Positions 15,217 through 24,257 of a stretch of DNA of 32,479 nt are shown in pieces. The notes under the pieces were generated by a model. The model worked only from the letters and a program-made list of their open reading frames with translations, was not told where the DNA came from and made no database searches. Position numbers and translations under genes: made by a program. Source of the stretch: Nitrososphaeria archaeon (lineage in GTDB: Archaea > Thermoproteota > Nitrososphaeria > JACIWG01); NCBI GenBank assembly GCA_026413865.1, contig JAOAKB010000003.1, positions 1 to 32,479 on the forward strand. The letters are read 5' to 3'. Positions within the stretch are counted from its first letter, which is position 1; every line of letters begins with the position of its first letter.

Positions 15217-16515
15217 ATCCATTATCTTCTTCGCTACCATCACTATAGGTGCTATTGGTTCACCTAAAAAAGGTGAATAAGAATTACAAAAATATGCTAT
15301 CTCATCAATTTTAACTTCCTTAATGATTGCTAGTGCCAAAAAATTTCCCCATGTTGCGGCTCTTTTACAGATCAGCTGTGCTCCTATAAGTTTCTTATTT
15401 TCTCTATCAAATATTAGCTTAATGTAAGCTTCATCTTTATTAAAAACAGTGTCTATCACTAAAATCTCCTTTTTAAAATTTTTTGCCTCTCTACACGTTA
15501 TCCCTATTGAAGCTATTTCGGAACCAAAAATTTTAGCGCATATATTGCTGATAATCTTTCCAATTTTTTCATTCCCTCCTGCAGCATTTTTTCCTGCAAT
15601 TTCTCCACCTTGAAGTGCCAAAGTAGTGGTCTGTATTAGTGTTTTTTCGTTTGTTATAAAATTTGTGTATTCAACACAATCTCCAGCAGCGTAAACATCT
15701 TCTTTTTTTGTCTTCATTTCCTCGTTTACAATAATACCTTCATATTTGCCTAAAGGTATTCCCGCCTCTTTTGCTAAGTCTGTGTTTGGTTTTACACCTA
15801 ATGCTAAAATTAGGTAATCGCATGGTATTATCCCTTTTTCTGTTTCTATCGCTTCCACTTTCCCTTTTCCATAAAATTCTTTAACTTTATTCTCAGTAAT
15901 AACCTCTATTTCACTTTTTTCTATCTTTTCTCTAATAATTTGTCCAAAATTTTCATCAAAGATTTTATATAAAACCTCTTTTTCTGGTGATACTATAACA
16001 ACCTTGCATCCTTTCTTTAATAATACTTCTGAGGTCTCTAGTGCAACAAGTCCCCCTCCTATTATTACAACTTTCCTATTCTTCATTATATTTTCTTTTA
16101 TCCTTATGGCATCTTCTATTGTTTTTAGTTCAAATATATTATTAAGTTCGCGTCCTTTCACATTTAATTTTATAGGCATGGTGCCCGTAGCTATTATTAT
16201 TTTAGTAAAATTTAATACTCTCTCATGTTTTTCTGGGCCTAAAAAGATTATCTTTTTATTGTTTAAATCGATTTTTTTTACAAAAGAAGACAAGTGTACA
16301 TTTATTCTATTTTTAATGAGATAGTCAACTGTTGGAACCATATCATAATAATTTCTTATATTATCCGAAATTATATAAGGTAAATTTCCTCTCAAATAAC
16401 CAGCATGTTTTTCTTTTTCTATTAGAATTATCTCATTTTCTTGATTTTGTTTCCTTGCATTTAATGCGGAAGATACACCCGCTATACCCCCTCCAACTAT
16501 TATTATTCTCTCCAC
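15205..16515 (-). CDS. FAD/NAD(P)H-dependent oxidoreductase of the CoA-disulfide reductase/NADH oxidase family, redox Cys replaced
   Basis: The N-terminal FAD fold is RIIIVGGGIAGVSSALNAR, the NAD(P)H fold VVIIGGGLVALETSEVLLKK near residue 160, and the second FAD motif ending DVYAAGDCVEY near residue 285. A dimerisation domain follows. Family members carry a redox cysteine at about position 43 in SFxxCxxPY. Here the aligned segment is GYLRGNLPY, with Gly at position 43, so CoA-disulfide or NADH-to-water chemistry through that Cys is unlikely. The GTG start (16515) fits a TATA-like ATTTAATT 26-33 bases upstream; a TTG at 16542 is the alternative. The substrate is unknown; a ferredoxin or rubredoxin reductase-like role is possible. 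Confidence 0.85.
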   Translation of the reverse strand: MERIIIVGGGIAGVSSALNARKQNQENEIILIEKEKHAGYLRGNLPYIISDNIRNYYDMVPTVDYLIKNRINVHLSSFVKKIDLNNKKIIFLGPEKHERVLNFTKIIIATGTMPIKLNVKGRELNNIFELKTIEDAIRIKENIMKNRKVVIIGGGLVALETSEVLLKKGCKVVIVSPEKEVLYKIFDENFGQIIREKIEKSEIEVITENKVKEFYGKGKVEAIETEKGIIPCDYLILALGVKPNTDLAKEAGIPLGKYEGIIVNEEMKTKKEDVYAAGDCVEYTNFITNEKTLIQTTTLALQGGEIAGKNAAGGNEKIGKIISNICAKIFGSEIASIGITCREAKNFKKEILVIDTVFNKDEAYIKLIFDRENKKLIGAQLICKRAATWGNFLALAIIKEVKIDEIAYFCNSYSPFLGEPIAPIVMVAKKIMDSIG

Positions 16516-16580
16516 AGCTAATTTTATAAGACAAATGTTCAATTAAATCTTTTTTTATTTAACCTACTATATGGCTCTTG
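16516..16580. promoter_or_regulatory. Divergent promoters of the flavoprotein and YchF-like genes
   Basis: ATTTAATT on the minus strand (16541-16548) and TTTTATTTAAC on the plus strand (16553-16563) each lie 25-29 bases from a start codon (GTG 16515, ATG 16581). Neither start has a ribosome binding site, so both mRNAs are probably leaderless. Confidence 0.45.
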
Positions 16581-17783
16581 ATGCTAGTTGGAATTATTGG
16601 AAAAACAAATGTTGGTAAAAGTACTTTCTTTAGTGCTGCAACATTATTAAATGTACCTATTGGAAATTATCCTTTTACTACTATAAATCCCAATATTGGA
16701 ATAGGCTATTTTAGAACAAAGTGTGTGTGTAAAGAATTAGGTGTAAAAGATAATCCAACTACATCAATATGCTTAGATGGAGTTCGTTTGATCCCAGTAA
16801 AACTTATGGATGTAGCTGGCCTTGTTCCCGGTGCTGCCTCTGGTCGTGGTTTAGGAAACAAATTTCTTGATGATCTTAGACAAGCTGATGCTTTAATTCA
16901 TGTTGTGGATGCAGCTGGTTCCACAGATATTGAAGGTCATCCAGTAGCACCAGGTTCTCATGACCCCCTTGAAGATATACAATTTGTTGAAAATGAGCTT
17001 GATTTATGGTTCCAGAATATTTTAAAAAGTGATTGGCAAAGGATTTGTAAAGTAGGTGAATCCAATTTCGAAAACAGCATTAATCAACTTCAACAAAAAT
17101 TATCCGGTCTCTCAATAACAAGAGCATATATATATAAAGCGATAGAAGATTGTGGTTTATTAAATAAAAAATTTTCTAGTTGGAATGATCAAAATATCAT
17201 GATGTTTGTTCGCCGTCTTAGAGAGTTGTCTAAGCCTATAGTAATTGCAGCAAATAAAATTGACCTCTTTCCAGCATCTTTAAATTATGAAAAAATTAAA
17301 TCGACGGGTAGACCTTGCTTACCATGCTCCGCTGAAGCGGAATTAGTATTAAGAAGGGCGTCCGAAAAAAAGTTAATAGAATATGTACCCGGTAATTCTG
17401 ATTTTAAAATAGTATCTTCCCAATTAAATGAACAGCAGAAGAAAGCCCTAGAATTGATAAGAGAAAGAGTTCTAAGAAAATGGGGTACTACAGGTGTCCA
17501 AGATATTATTAATTTTACATTTAAAGAGATGTTGCAGCTAATCACAGTTTATCCTGTTGAAGATGAAAATTCACTTTCTGATAAAAAGGGAAATGTATTA
17601 CCTGAAGCTTATCTGATAAAAAAGGGTTCTACAGCTAAAGATTTAGCATATAAAATACATAGTGATCTAGGTGAAGGTTTCCTATATGCGATAGACGTCA
17701 AACGTAATATGCGAATAGGCGCTGAACATATTCTTTCTGATGGAGATATTATAAAAATAGTATCAAGCAGGGCTAGAGGCTAA
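16581..17783 (+). CDS. YchF/Ola1-like Obg-family GTPase with a TGS domain
   Basis: This is a translation-associated P-loop NTPase. G1 is IIGKTNVGKST near residues 5-15, followed by the family hallmark NYPFTTINPN. G3 is MDVAGLVPGAASGRGLGNKF, and G4 is AANKIDLF, with the NKxD of a true GTPase rather than the NMxE that gives Ola1 its ATP preference. The C-terminus is a TGS domain (AYLIKKGSTAKDLAYKIH ... HILSDGDIIKI). The 400-aa length is normal for archaeal members. The ATG at 16581 lies 25 bases after a TATA box, supporting a leaderless start. Confidence 0.9.
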   Translation: MLVGIIGKTNVGKSTFFSAATLLNVPIGNYPFTTINPNIGIGYFRTKCVCKELGVKDNPTTSICLDGVRLIPVKLMDVAGLVPGAASGRGLGNKFLDDLRQADALIHVVDAAGSTDIEGHPVAPGSHDPLEDIQFVENELDLWFQNILKSDWQRICKVGESNFENSINQLQQKLSGLSITRAYIYKAIEDCGLLNKKFSSWNDQNIMMFVRRLRELSKPIVIAANKIDLFPASLNYEKIKSTGRPCLPCSAEAELVLRRASEKKLIEYVPGNSDFKIVSSQLNEQQKKALELIRERVLRKWGTTGVQDIINFTFKEMLQLITVYPVEDENSLSDKKGNVLPEAYLIKKGSTAKDLAYKIHSDLGEGFLYAIDVKRNMRIGAEHILSDGDIIKIVSSRARG

Positions 17784-18377
17784 TGCCTCTTTTAAGGGGT
17801 AATTTAAGACTTTAATTTTTCTCACGTTAGCATATCTTATCTTAGTAATCTTTTTTGCTTCTGTTAAAATTTCTGAGGCAATCTTACCCAAAACTGCCTC
17901 TAGAACAAGTTGATCAAAGGTTAGCTTTTCCGCCTTTTTACTTATTATCTCATCCATTATTTTTCTAATAGTTTTCTTTTTTGAAGTGTTGACTCTACTT
18001 GAAGTATAAACTATAGCAAAAATTCTCATCTTTGCTTTATCCTTTGTTTCCAAATTTTTATAAAAGTCAATTATCGAAGTTCCTTTTCTTATAAGACTTT
18101 TTAAAGTTTCACGTGCAAGTTCATATTGTTTTACTTCAGTTTTTGCAACCCCTCCGATTATCTCCTTTATTTGAAATTTTAACTTGATAGAATATTGTTC
18201 CTCATTTTCTCCAAGTATATCAAACAGAGTAGTCTCAACACATCTTCCTATTGCATTTTCTATGTTTGTTACGGGTATACTTGCTATTATTTTATTTCCA
18301 AATATAGCTGGTGCTTCAACTGAAATCCAAGTCTTTTCTTTCCATTTGTCCTTTACCTTTATTCCCTTTTTTGGCAT
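17763..18377 (-). CDS. rps3ae: 30S ribosomal protein S3Ae (eS1)
   Basis: eS1 sits on the small-subunit platform near the mRNA exit. Seen are KVKDKWKEKTWISVEAPAIF at the N-terminus, GRCVETTLFDILG near residue 43, and RKIMDEIISKKAEKLTFDQL near residue 141. At 204 aa it is near the family length. The ATG at 18377 is preferred because AGGTGG just before it is the ribosome binding site; the GTG at 18386 is part of that site. It is the last gene of the kae1 operon and overlaps the tail of the YchF-like gene on the other strand. Confidence 0.92.
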   Translation of the reverse strand: MPKKGIKVKDKWKEKTWISVEAPAIFGNKIIASIPVTNIENAIGRCVETTLFDILGENEEQYSIKLKFQIKEIIGGVAKTEVKQYELARETLKSLIRKGTSIIDFYKNLETKDKAKMRIFAIVYTSSRVNTSKKKTIRKIMDEIISKKAEKLTFDQLVLEAVLGKIASEILTEAKKITKIRYANVRKIKVLNYPLKEALASSPA

Positions 18378-18378
18378 G

Positions 18379-19902
18379 CTATCCACCTAAAATTTCTCTA
18401 TATTTTTCTCTTACTATGGCTGGCCAATTTTCTTCTTTAAAACCTTTTTCTGCAAGGAATGCTGCAACCCATCTAGATACACCTAAACCTGTACAGCCTG
18501 TCCAAATTTCTAAATCCACTTCACTTTTAATTTTGAAGGAATCAACAAACTTTTTCTTATGAACAAAGCAACCTGCAACCTCAAGCCATTCAGAAGTCTC
18601 TCTTGGTCCCCTATATGGTAAGTATATCTCAATGTCATACGCCGGCACTTCCTTGCTATTATATGGGTCAAATTTTGCTGAACTTTCCTTCACATAAAAA
18701 GGTGCTGCAGCTGTCACTCTCCATTCTAAATCTAATATTTTATCTGCTACATTAATTCCTCTTTCTACAATTTCGTCTCTGATATTAACAACTTGTTCAG
18801 GAAGGCCCAGATAGGTTAATTCAATGCGCTGGAATTCTGTCACTCTAACGAGTCCTTCTACTCCCCCACCTTCCCATCTATATGTGTAGCCTGATGCATC
18901 ATAGTATTTAAGAGGTAATGTATCTGATTTATGTGTTATAACACTATAGTAGTACCAGAATGGTTCGCATTGTGCAGGCGCTAATACGTAAGCTGGATCT
19001 TTCAAAACCTTTTTTAATTCATCAATAGGTACTTCCTTTTTAAGTTTATATTCCAGTTTAAAATTGTCAAAGGCCTCAGGCTCTCTAGGCGGTGGACACA
19101 CATAGAACATACCTTCAGGTATACTATCAAAATATCCAGGCATCTTTCTCATGACTTCAAATGGTATTAACTTTGGTAGAAGAAAAGGCTTAAATCCTCC
19201 TTTCTTAGCTATTTCCTCAATTAGGATAGACTTTATTGTTTCAAAAAGGGCCGCGTATTTACTTGTGTATATAAATTGTCCCCTACCAGGAAACTGTACA
19301 ACCCACCCAAGCTCTAACCCAGTAATAAGGGGATCCCCATTAAATTCAATTCTTTTTTCTATAGATCTTCTAACTATTGGTTGAATTTGCTCGTAGGACA
19401 CATGTTTTTCTTTTGATACTTCTTCAATTAAATTAATTAGTCTATCAATTAAATTTCCTCTAAGATCCGCTTCTTCTAAATCCTCTAATTGTACTATCGT
19501 CCTATCTTTTTCAGAAATTATCTCCTTAACTTTAGGCATTGATTTAACTTTATTTACCGCTATCTCGTCTATATATTCAAATAATATGATTTTAAAATTT
19601 TTAGCTAACACCTTCCTAATTCCTATTTTTAATTTTTCTCCAAGCTCTTTAGCAAAAACTTTCTTTAATCTCAAAATGCCTATATGTGAACGAACTAAGT
19701 TTCCTGAATAAAGTACAACCTTTAATATATTTTCTGTCACTTTCCACTCTCCTATAAAACATGCATTCTCAGGGTCTTTTTCAGCGCCCTTTATTAAAAT
19801 CATTTTACTTTCATCTAGTTTTTCTTGTATTGTATTTTCTATTCTTTCATCGCTCTTGCTTAATATAAAGTAACCTTCAGTTTCTGTTTGTATTTTTCTC
19901 AT
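18379..19902 (-). CDS. serS: Serine--tRNA ligase, type 2 (methanogenic type)
   Basis: This enzyme charges tRNA-Ser. It is the rare zinc-dependent form, not the common SerRS. Zinc ligands fit Cys312 (APAQCEPFW), Glu361 (QRIELTYLG) and Cys470 (EIWTGCTGLG); the 49-residue gap between the first two equals that in the Methanosarcina enzyme. Class II motif 2 is present as YRWEGGGVEGLVRVTEFQRI. The N-terminal 170 residues are the distinct tRNA-binding domain of this type. The length of 507 aa is normal. The start overlaps pcc1 by 26 bases. Confidence 0.95.
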   Translation of the reverse strand: MRKIQTETEGYFILSKSDERIENTIQEKLDESKMILIKGAEKDPENACFIGEWKVTENILKVVLYSGNLVRSHIGILRLKKVFAKELGEKLKIGIRKVLAKNFKIILFEYIDEIAVNKVKSMPKVKEIISEKDRTIVQLEDLEEADLRGNLIDRLINLIEEVSKEKHVSYEQIQPIVRRSIEKRIEFNGDPLITGLELGWVVQFPGRGQFIYTSKYAALFETIKSILIEEIAKKGGFKPFLLPKLIPFEVMRKMPGYFDSIPEGMFYVCPPPREPEAFDNFKLEYKLKKEVPIDELKKVLKDPAYVLAPAQCEPFWYYYSVITHKSDTLPLKYYDASGYTYRWEGGGVEGLVRVTEFQRIELTYLGLPEQVVNIRDEIVERGINVADKILDLEWRVTAAAPFYVKESSAKFDPYNSKEVPAYDIEIYLPYRGPRETSEWLEVAGCFVHKKKFVDSFKIKSEVDLEIWTGCTGLGVSRWVAAFLAEKGFKEENWPAIVREKYREILGG

Positions 19903-20149
19903 TTTCTTTCACCATCATCACTTGCAAACTTAAGCCTATATATTCGAGACCCTCGCGTAATGTAGATATTAATGTTTCTATATCATTTTCTGTGGAAACA
20001 GAAAAGACAAGTTCATCTTTTTCTATAAAAAATTTTAAAGAAATGTTTTCAGGAATATTCACATTATCTGGGTTCAAAGATTTAAAAAGTGTATCAATTA
20101 CTTTATAATCCTCAGTTTTTACTTGAATCCTCACTTCTATTTTTTTCAT
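19877..20149 (-). CDS. pcc1: KEOPS complex subunit Pcc1
   Basis: Pcc1 is the dimer-forming subunit of KEOPS, which makes the t6A37 modification in ANN-reading tRNAs. The 90-aa protein has the small alpha-beta fold: KKIEVRIQVKTEDYKVIDTL, then SLKFFIEKDELVFSVSTEND and a closing helix ETLISTLREGLEYIGLSLQV. Two other KEOPS genes, kae1 and bud32, head the same operon, which strengthens the call. It overlaps both the RecJ-like gene (38 bases) and serS. Cgi121 is not in the window. Confidence 0.85.
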   Translation of the reverse strand: MKKIEVRIQVKTEDYKVIDTLFKSLNPDNVNIPENISLKFFIEKDELVFSVSTENDIETLISTLREGLEYIGLSLQVMMVKENEKNTNRN

Positions 20150-21548
20150 AATTTATGCCTTCAACTAATTTAGCAATAAATTTTTCATATTGTTCTATTG
20201 AAATTCTAGCGCCTGCTGCTGCAGAATGTCCTCCACCACTACCATTTAGTTCTTTTGCAATTCTATTAACTATCATACCTATGTTCAAATCCTTAATCTT
20301 CTCTCCCCTCCTGATGGAAATTTTCAAGTCGTTTTCTTTAGTCTTTGTTCTTACAATAACTACTTTATCTCTAAAAAGAGGCGAACTTGAAATTATTGAT
20401 GCAATCGCACCTAACATTTTTTCATCAACAATATCGTCCCCTATCACATTTACAATATTACCTTGATAACTCATTCTTTTTACGTCAGAGTTTATGATTT
20501 GAAGATATTGTGTGATCCTCTTCCTATATTCAGCCAATATTTTCTCACCCATATAATATGCTTCATTTCTGTCTCCCAAACAAACTAATATTCCTATACT
20601 TGGCTTACCACTTCTTCCACAAGCATTTAGAAAGGATCCATATTCTCTTGCATCTCTTAAAATTGTTCCCTCTTCTTCCTTTAGAATTGTATAAATTGTT
20701 CCAAATAATTCTTCTATCGCCTCACTTTTAGCACCATTTTTTGTTAAATAGGGAATAAGAATCTCAATAAGTTTCATTTTTTCTTCATAAGATAGTTCTG
20801 CTATAGTTCTCCATTTTTCTCCATCTTTCAGTTTAAAATTGGATGACATTAGCGCCGCTAGACAAGCATCAGGATTTCCAGATAACAAGGGTATGAAAGG
20901 CATATTTGTAGATGCAATTGCTTCATGTATAGGCTTCGTCTCCCTTCCATAAAATATAAGATCCTTCTCCTCTTTAATTAATCCATGCATCTTAGCATCT
21001 TTTAAAATAATCTTTTGATTTATTCCTATTAAACTTCTTGATGGCCCTTGATCTTGTCTATCGGCAAGCGCACCAACAATTGCCAATACTGCACTGTCTC
21101 TATTGGAACTGTTTATTCTTTTAGCTACAACATAAGCGACTCCTGCACCTGATATCTCTGTCCCTCCATCAATTCCGTACGCATGAGGATTAAGTACTCT
21201 TATATGTTCTAATTCTTCTTTGCTACTTTGATGATGGTCAAGAATAATCCATTTATTTTCTAACTCCTTATTCAATATTTCTACGTATCCCATTCCAATA
21301 TCCGCAAATATATAAAAATCATAATCCTGATTTCTCAAGTTTGTTATAATATTTTGATTTAGTTCACTGATTGTCCGTATTATAGCTCTTCCCTCTTCTC
21401 TAAATATACTTTTTCCAATAATACTTCCAGCCGTTAATCCATCCGCATCAAGATGGCAGCATACTATTATCTGCTTCCCTTCATCTATAGCATTTTCAAT
21501 AAGTTCTGTAATAGAATCACTTTTTTCTCTAAATTCTTTAAAGTCCAT
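20112..21548 (-). CDS. RecJ-like DHH nuclease (archaeal GAN/RecJ family)
   Basis: This is a phosphoesterase of the single-strand DNA exonuclease group, whose archaeal members associate with GINS or degrade DNA or RNA from one end. Motifs: HLDADGLTAGSII near residues 32-44, YDFYIFADIGMGY near 74, IILDHHQSSKEEL near 99, and the DHHA1 GSGGGHSAAAGARI near the C-terminus. The 478-aa length suits archaeal members. It follows rpS15 in the kae1 operon. The substrate and polarity cannot be read from sequence. Confidence 0.9.
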   Translation of the reverse strand: MDFKEFREKSDSITELIENAIDEGKQIIVCCHLDADGLTAGSIIGKSIFREEGRAIIRTISELNQNIITNLRNQDYDFYIFADIGMGYVEILNKELENKWIILDHHQSSKEELEHIRVLNPHAYGIDGGTEISGAGVAYVVAKRINSSNRDSAVLAIVGALADRQDQGPSRSLIGINQKIILKDAKMHGLIKEEKDLIFYGRETKPIHEAIASTNMPFIPLLSGNPDACLAALMSSNFKLKDGEKWRTIAELSYEEKMKLIEILIPYLTKNGAKSEAIEELFGTIYTILKEEEGTILRDAREYGSFLNACGRSGKPSIGILVCLGDRNEAYYMGEKILAEYRKRITQYLQIINSDVKRMSYQGNIVNVIGDDIVDEKMLGAIASIISSSPLFRDKVVIVRTKTKENDLKISIRRGEKIKDLNIGMIVNRIAKELNGSGGGHSAAAGARISIEQYEKFIAKLVEGINYEKNRSEDSSKN

Positions 21549-21555
21549 TTTTATC

Positions 21556-22005
21556 CTATTCTAGCTGTGCAACATGTGGTTTATATTTCCAACTTTTATC
21601 AAGTAAGCCTGTTCTTTTATAATACTTTGAAAGTCTATGAATTCTGGCCTCTACAAGTTCCAATGATCTGATATTTTTTCCATCCTTTTTATGCTTCTTT
21701 AAGTGTTGCTGCAAATTTTCTGCTTTTCTAATAAGGTTTTCCAAATCATAAGGAATTTTTGGCATAAGATTATGTTCCTTTAATATTTCACAAATATTTT
21801 TCCCAGTTACTTGTTTCTGAAGAGGTATTCCATATTCATCCCTAAGTCGCACACCTATCTGACTCGGTGTAAGTCCCTCATTTGCCATTTTTATTATAAG
21901 TAATGTCACTTCTTCTGGTGTATAAGTCACCCAAGGTGGACTAAGTTTATATATTGGTCTAGTCGAATGTGATTTTCCATCTTTGTGCGAGTATTGTCTA
22001 GTCAT
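21556..22005 (-). CDS. rps15: 30S ribosomal protein S15 (uS15)
   Basis: uS15 is an early rRNA-binding protein of the small subunit. The archaeal N-terminal extension reads RPIYKLSPPWVTYTPEEV, then GLTPSQIGVRLRDEYGIP near residue 44, and the C-terminal SLELVEARIHRLSKYYKRTG. The ATG at 22005 has GAGTG seven bases upstream; a TTG at 22011 would add two residues. The protein is 149 aa. Confidence 0.95.
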   Translation of the reverse strand: MTRQYSHKDGKSHSTRPIYKLSPPWVTYTPEEVTLLIIKMANEGLTPSQIGVRLRDEYGIPLQKQVTGKNICEILKEHNLMPKIPYDLENLIRKAENLQQHLKKHKKDGKNIRSLELVEARIHRLSKYYKRTGLLDKSWKYKPHVAQLE

Positions 22006-22032
22006 GTTCAAGCACTCTTTAGTTAGATATAT

Positions 22033-22605
22033 TTAAATATATTTATATAATTTTATCCAATTTCCTAATGCTTTAAAAGCTTTTCCTCTATGTGACCATA
22101 AACACTTTTCTTCTAAACTCATTTCAGCAAAAGTCCTTTCTTCATTTTCTGGTATAAATATTGGATCAAATCCGAAACCATGGGTTCCTGTCATTTTATA
22201 CGAAATTTTACCATTACATTCTCCTCTAAATATTTTGATTAACCTATCTCTTCTGAAGCCTACAATCGATACAAATTTTGCTCTCCTCTCATTTTCATTT
22301 TCAAGCAATTTTAATATCCCAATGCATCCAATTTTTTTGTACACATATGAAGAGTATGGTCCTGGGAAACCGTTTAGTTTTTCTATAAACAATCCCGAAT
22401 CCTCTATTACTATAGGATATAATGTTTTACCAATCTTTTTAAGTGCATAGAGTACAATTTCTTCTAATGTATCAGACTGGATTTCAACTTTTTTTATTTC
22501 TGTTTTATCAACCAATATTTTAAAATTAGAAAGCACATGTTGTGCCTCTAAAATTTTATTACTATTGTTGGTTGCAAAAAAAATTTTTTTATCAAAATGT
22601 TGCAT
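22033..22605 (-). CDS. rdgB: XTP/dITP pyrophosphatase (Ham1/RdgB)
   Basis: This enzyme removes non-canonical purine triphosphates (ITP, dITP, XTP), keeping inosine and xanthosine out of nucleic acids. Motifs: FFATNNSNKILEAQHVL near residues 8-24, VIEDSGLFIEKLNGFPGPYS near 65-84, THGFGFDPIFIPE near 138, and WSHRGKAFKALGNW at the C-terminus. The length of 190 aa is standard. The gene overlaps bud32 by 14 bases. Confidence 0.95.
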   Translation of the reverse strand: MQHFDKKIFFATNNSNKILEAQHVLSNFKILVDKTEIKKVEIQSDTLEEIVLYALKKIGKTLYPIVIEDSGLFIEKLNGFPGPYSSYVYKKIGCIGILKLLENENERRAKFVSIVGFRRDRLIKIFRGECNGKISYKMTGTHGFGFDPIFIPENEERTFAEMSLEEKCLWSHRGKAFKALGNWIKLYKYI

Positions 22606-23215
22606 ATCTACCCCTCTTTTCTATTTCTTTTACGTTCTCTAATATCTTACTTGCCAAGGTATATACACTTGAATATCCAACAATAACTTTTCCAAATATT
22701 TCTTCAAAATATTTAGGATGGGCACTCTTTATCACCTGTTTTAAAAGATGAATATCAACTGCTTTGTCCTCTATTCGTTGGGAGTAAAAAGTCAGTCCAA
22801 AGTCTATTGCATATAGTTTATCTTCTTTAACAATAAAATTTGAAGTTGTAGGGTCTCCATGGATTATATTATGTGTATGCATTGTTGCTAACTTTCTGCC
22901 TAATTCATAAAATAAATCATAACACCTCTTTATATCGTTTTCTACAATATCCTTTATCCTTTCACCATTAATATATTCCATAACAATTTCTCCTTTAAAG
23001 GGATCTGAAAAGTAAATTATTGGGGTTAAAACACCAAATTTTTTTACCAAATTTATATAATACGTTTCTCTTATTGTCCTAATTCTTCTTATTTTTAAGT
23101 CTAATTCTTCTCTCCAATAAGGTTTAGGTCTTCTAACCTTCCTAATTACCTCTAACCCATGCCACAAGGAAAGATATATGTTTGCTTCAGCACCAATTTT
23201 TATTAGTCTCTCCAA
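22592..23215 (-). CDS. bud32: KEOPS complex kinase Bud32
   Basis: Bud32 is a small atypical kinase/ATPase that partners Kae1 in t6A synthesis. It lacks the glycine loop as usual, begins with GAEANIYL and has RKVRRPKPYWREELD, the catalytic HGDPTTSNFI near residue 120 and AIDFGLTFYS near 136. Here it is a separate gene, not fused to Kae1 as in many euryarchaea; the two overlap by 13 bases. The TTG start at 23215 is the only one that retains the conserved N-terminus. The length of 207 aa is normal. Confidence 0.93.
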   Translation of the reverse strand: MERLIKIGAEANIYLSLWHGLEVIRKVRRPKPYWREELDLKIRRIRTIRETYYINLVKKFGVLTPIIYFSDPFKGEIVMEYINGERIKDIVENDIKRCYDLFYELGRKLATMHTHNIIHGDPTTSNFIVKEDKLYAIDFGLTFYSQRIEDKAVDIHLLKQVIKSAHPKYFEEIFGKVIVGYSSVYTLASKILENVKEIEKRGRYATF

Positions 23216-24201
23216 GTTACATCAACCTCATCTATCCTCCACGACTGTCTAACAACACTATCTTTTATCTCCACAAGATTTTTTGTCTTATATTGTAAAA
23301 GTCCAACTAAAGCTATTTGTGCACCACAATCCCCACTGAATTCTCTAGGAATAACATGAAATTTAGAATTATGAACCTCACAAAGACTTTTTATCATTTC
23401 TTGCAATCTAAGATTGGCTGCTACTCCCCCTGTTAAAAGGACTTCCTTTTTCTCAGAAAATGCTAATAATCTTTCTGTGACTTCTGTCAACATTGCAAAC
23501 GCTGTCTCTTGTACAGAATAGCATACATCCTCTTTACTATAACCTTTTTTTATTAAGTTTTTTGCATAAGTTAAAAGTCCAGAAAATGAGACATTATTAC
23601 CTTTTACACTGTAAGGCATTTGTAAATATTTTTTGCCTTTACTTGCTAATTCCTCAATATATTTTCCAGCAGGCGAATTAAATCCTAATTCTCTACCTAA
23701 TTGATCAAAAAGCTGTCCCAATGTTATATCTAGTGTTTCTCCAAATATTCTCCATTTTTTTAACAAGTATGTCGAAACAAGTGTATGTCCACCAGAAACT
23801 AAGACAACAACTGGATCATTTGTTTTTGCAAAAAAGTTTGCTAATTCAATATGTCCTATTGCGTGGTTTACTGCTGTTAAAGGTTTATTGTAATAGTTGG
23901 CTAAAGTCCGTGCCACGACCGCTCCAACCCTAAGGCATGGACCAAGTCCTGGGCCTGCTGAAAAAGCAATTACATTAATATCTTTTATATTAACTCTACT
24001 TTTAACTAAAGCATCCTGTAAAACCTTTTTCGCTTTTCTCAAGTGATGCTGAGCCGCTTCATAGGGGTGAATTCCCTCTCCAGGTGGTGGTACATAAACC
24101 TCTTTTTCATTTGATAATATCTTGTTCTCAGTTAAAACTGCTACAGAAAAGGTATGGGCCGTAGATTCTATTCCTAAACATAATAATCTGTTTTCATTCA
24201 T
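23203..24201 (-). CDS. kae1: tRNA N6-threonylcarbamoyltransferase Kae1
   Basis: Kae1 is the catalytic subunit of KEOPS and transfers threonylcarbamoyl to A37 of tRNA. The ASKHA fold begins CLGIESTAHTFSVAV. Metal-binding His113 and His117 lie in NHAIGHIE, with VVLVSGGHTLV following and VLLTGGVAANLRLQEM near residue 255. The length of 332 aa is standard. It is the first gene of an eight-gene minus-strand operon with bud32, rdgB, rpS15, the RecJ-like gene, pcc1, serS and rpS3ae. Confidence 0.96.
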   Translation of the reverse strand: MNENRLLCLGIESTAHTFSVAVLTENKILSNEKEVYVPPPGEGIHPYEAAQHHLRKAKKVLQDALVKSRVNIKDINVIAFSAGPGLGPCLRVGAVVARTLANYYNKPLTAVNHAIGHIELANFFAKTNDPVVVLVSGGHTLVSTYLLKKWRIFGETLDITLGQLFDQLGRELGFNSPAGKYIEELASKGKKYLQMPYSVKGNNVSFSGLLTYAKNLIKKGYSKEDVCYSVQETAFAMLTEVTERLLAFSEKKEVLLTGGVAANLRLQEMIKSLCEVHNSKFHVIPREFSGDCGAQIALVGLLQYKTKNLVEIKDSVVRQSWRIDEVDVTWRD

Positions 24202-24257
24202 CTTCTCAATCTAAGTAGTTAAACTTTATTTATGCTTTATTACCCAAGTTATTTTCA
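24202..24257. promoter_or_regulatory. Divergent promoters of the kae1 operon and the exosome superoperon
   Basis: CTTTATTTAT (24224-24233) lies about 27 bases before the plus-strand ATG at 24258, and AAGTTTAACTAC on the minus strand lies 15-25 bases before the kae1 ATG. Both genes lack ribosome binding sites, consistent with leaderless mRNAs. Confidence 0.45.
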
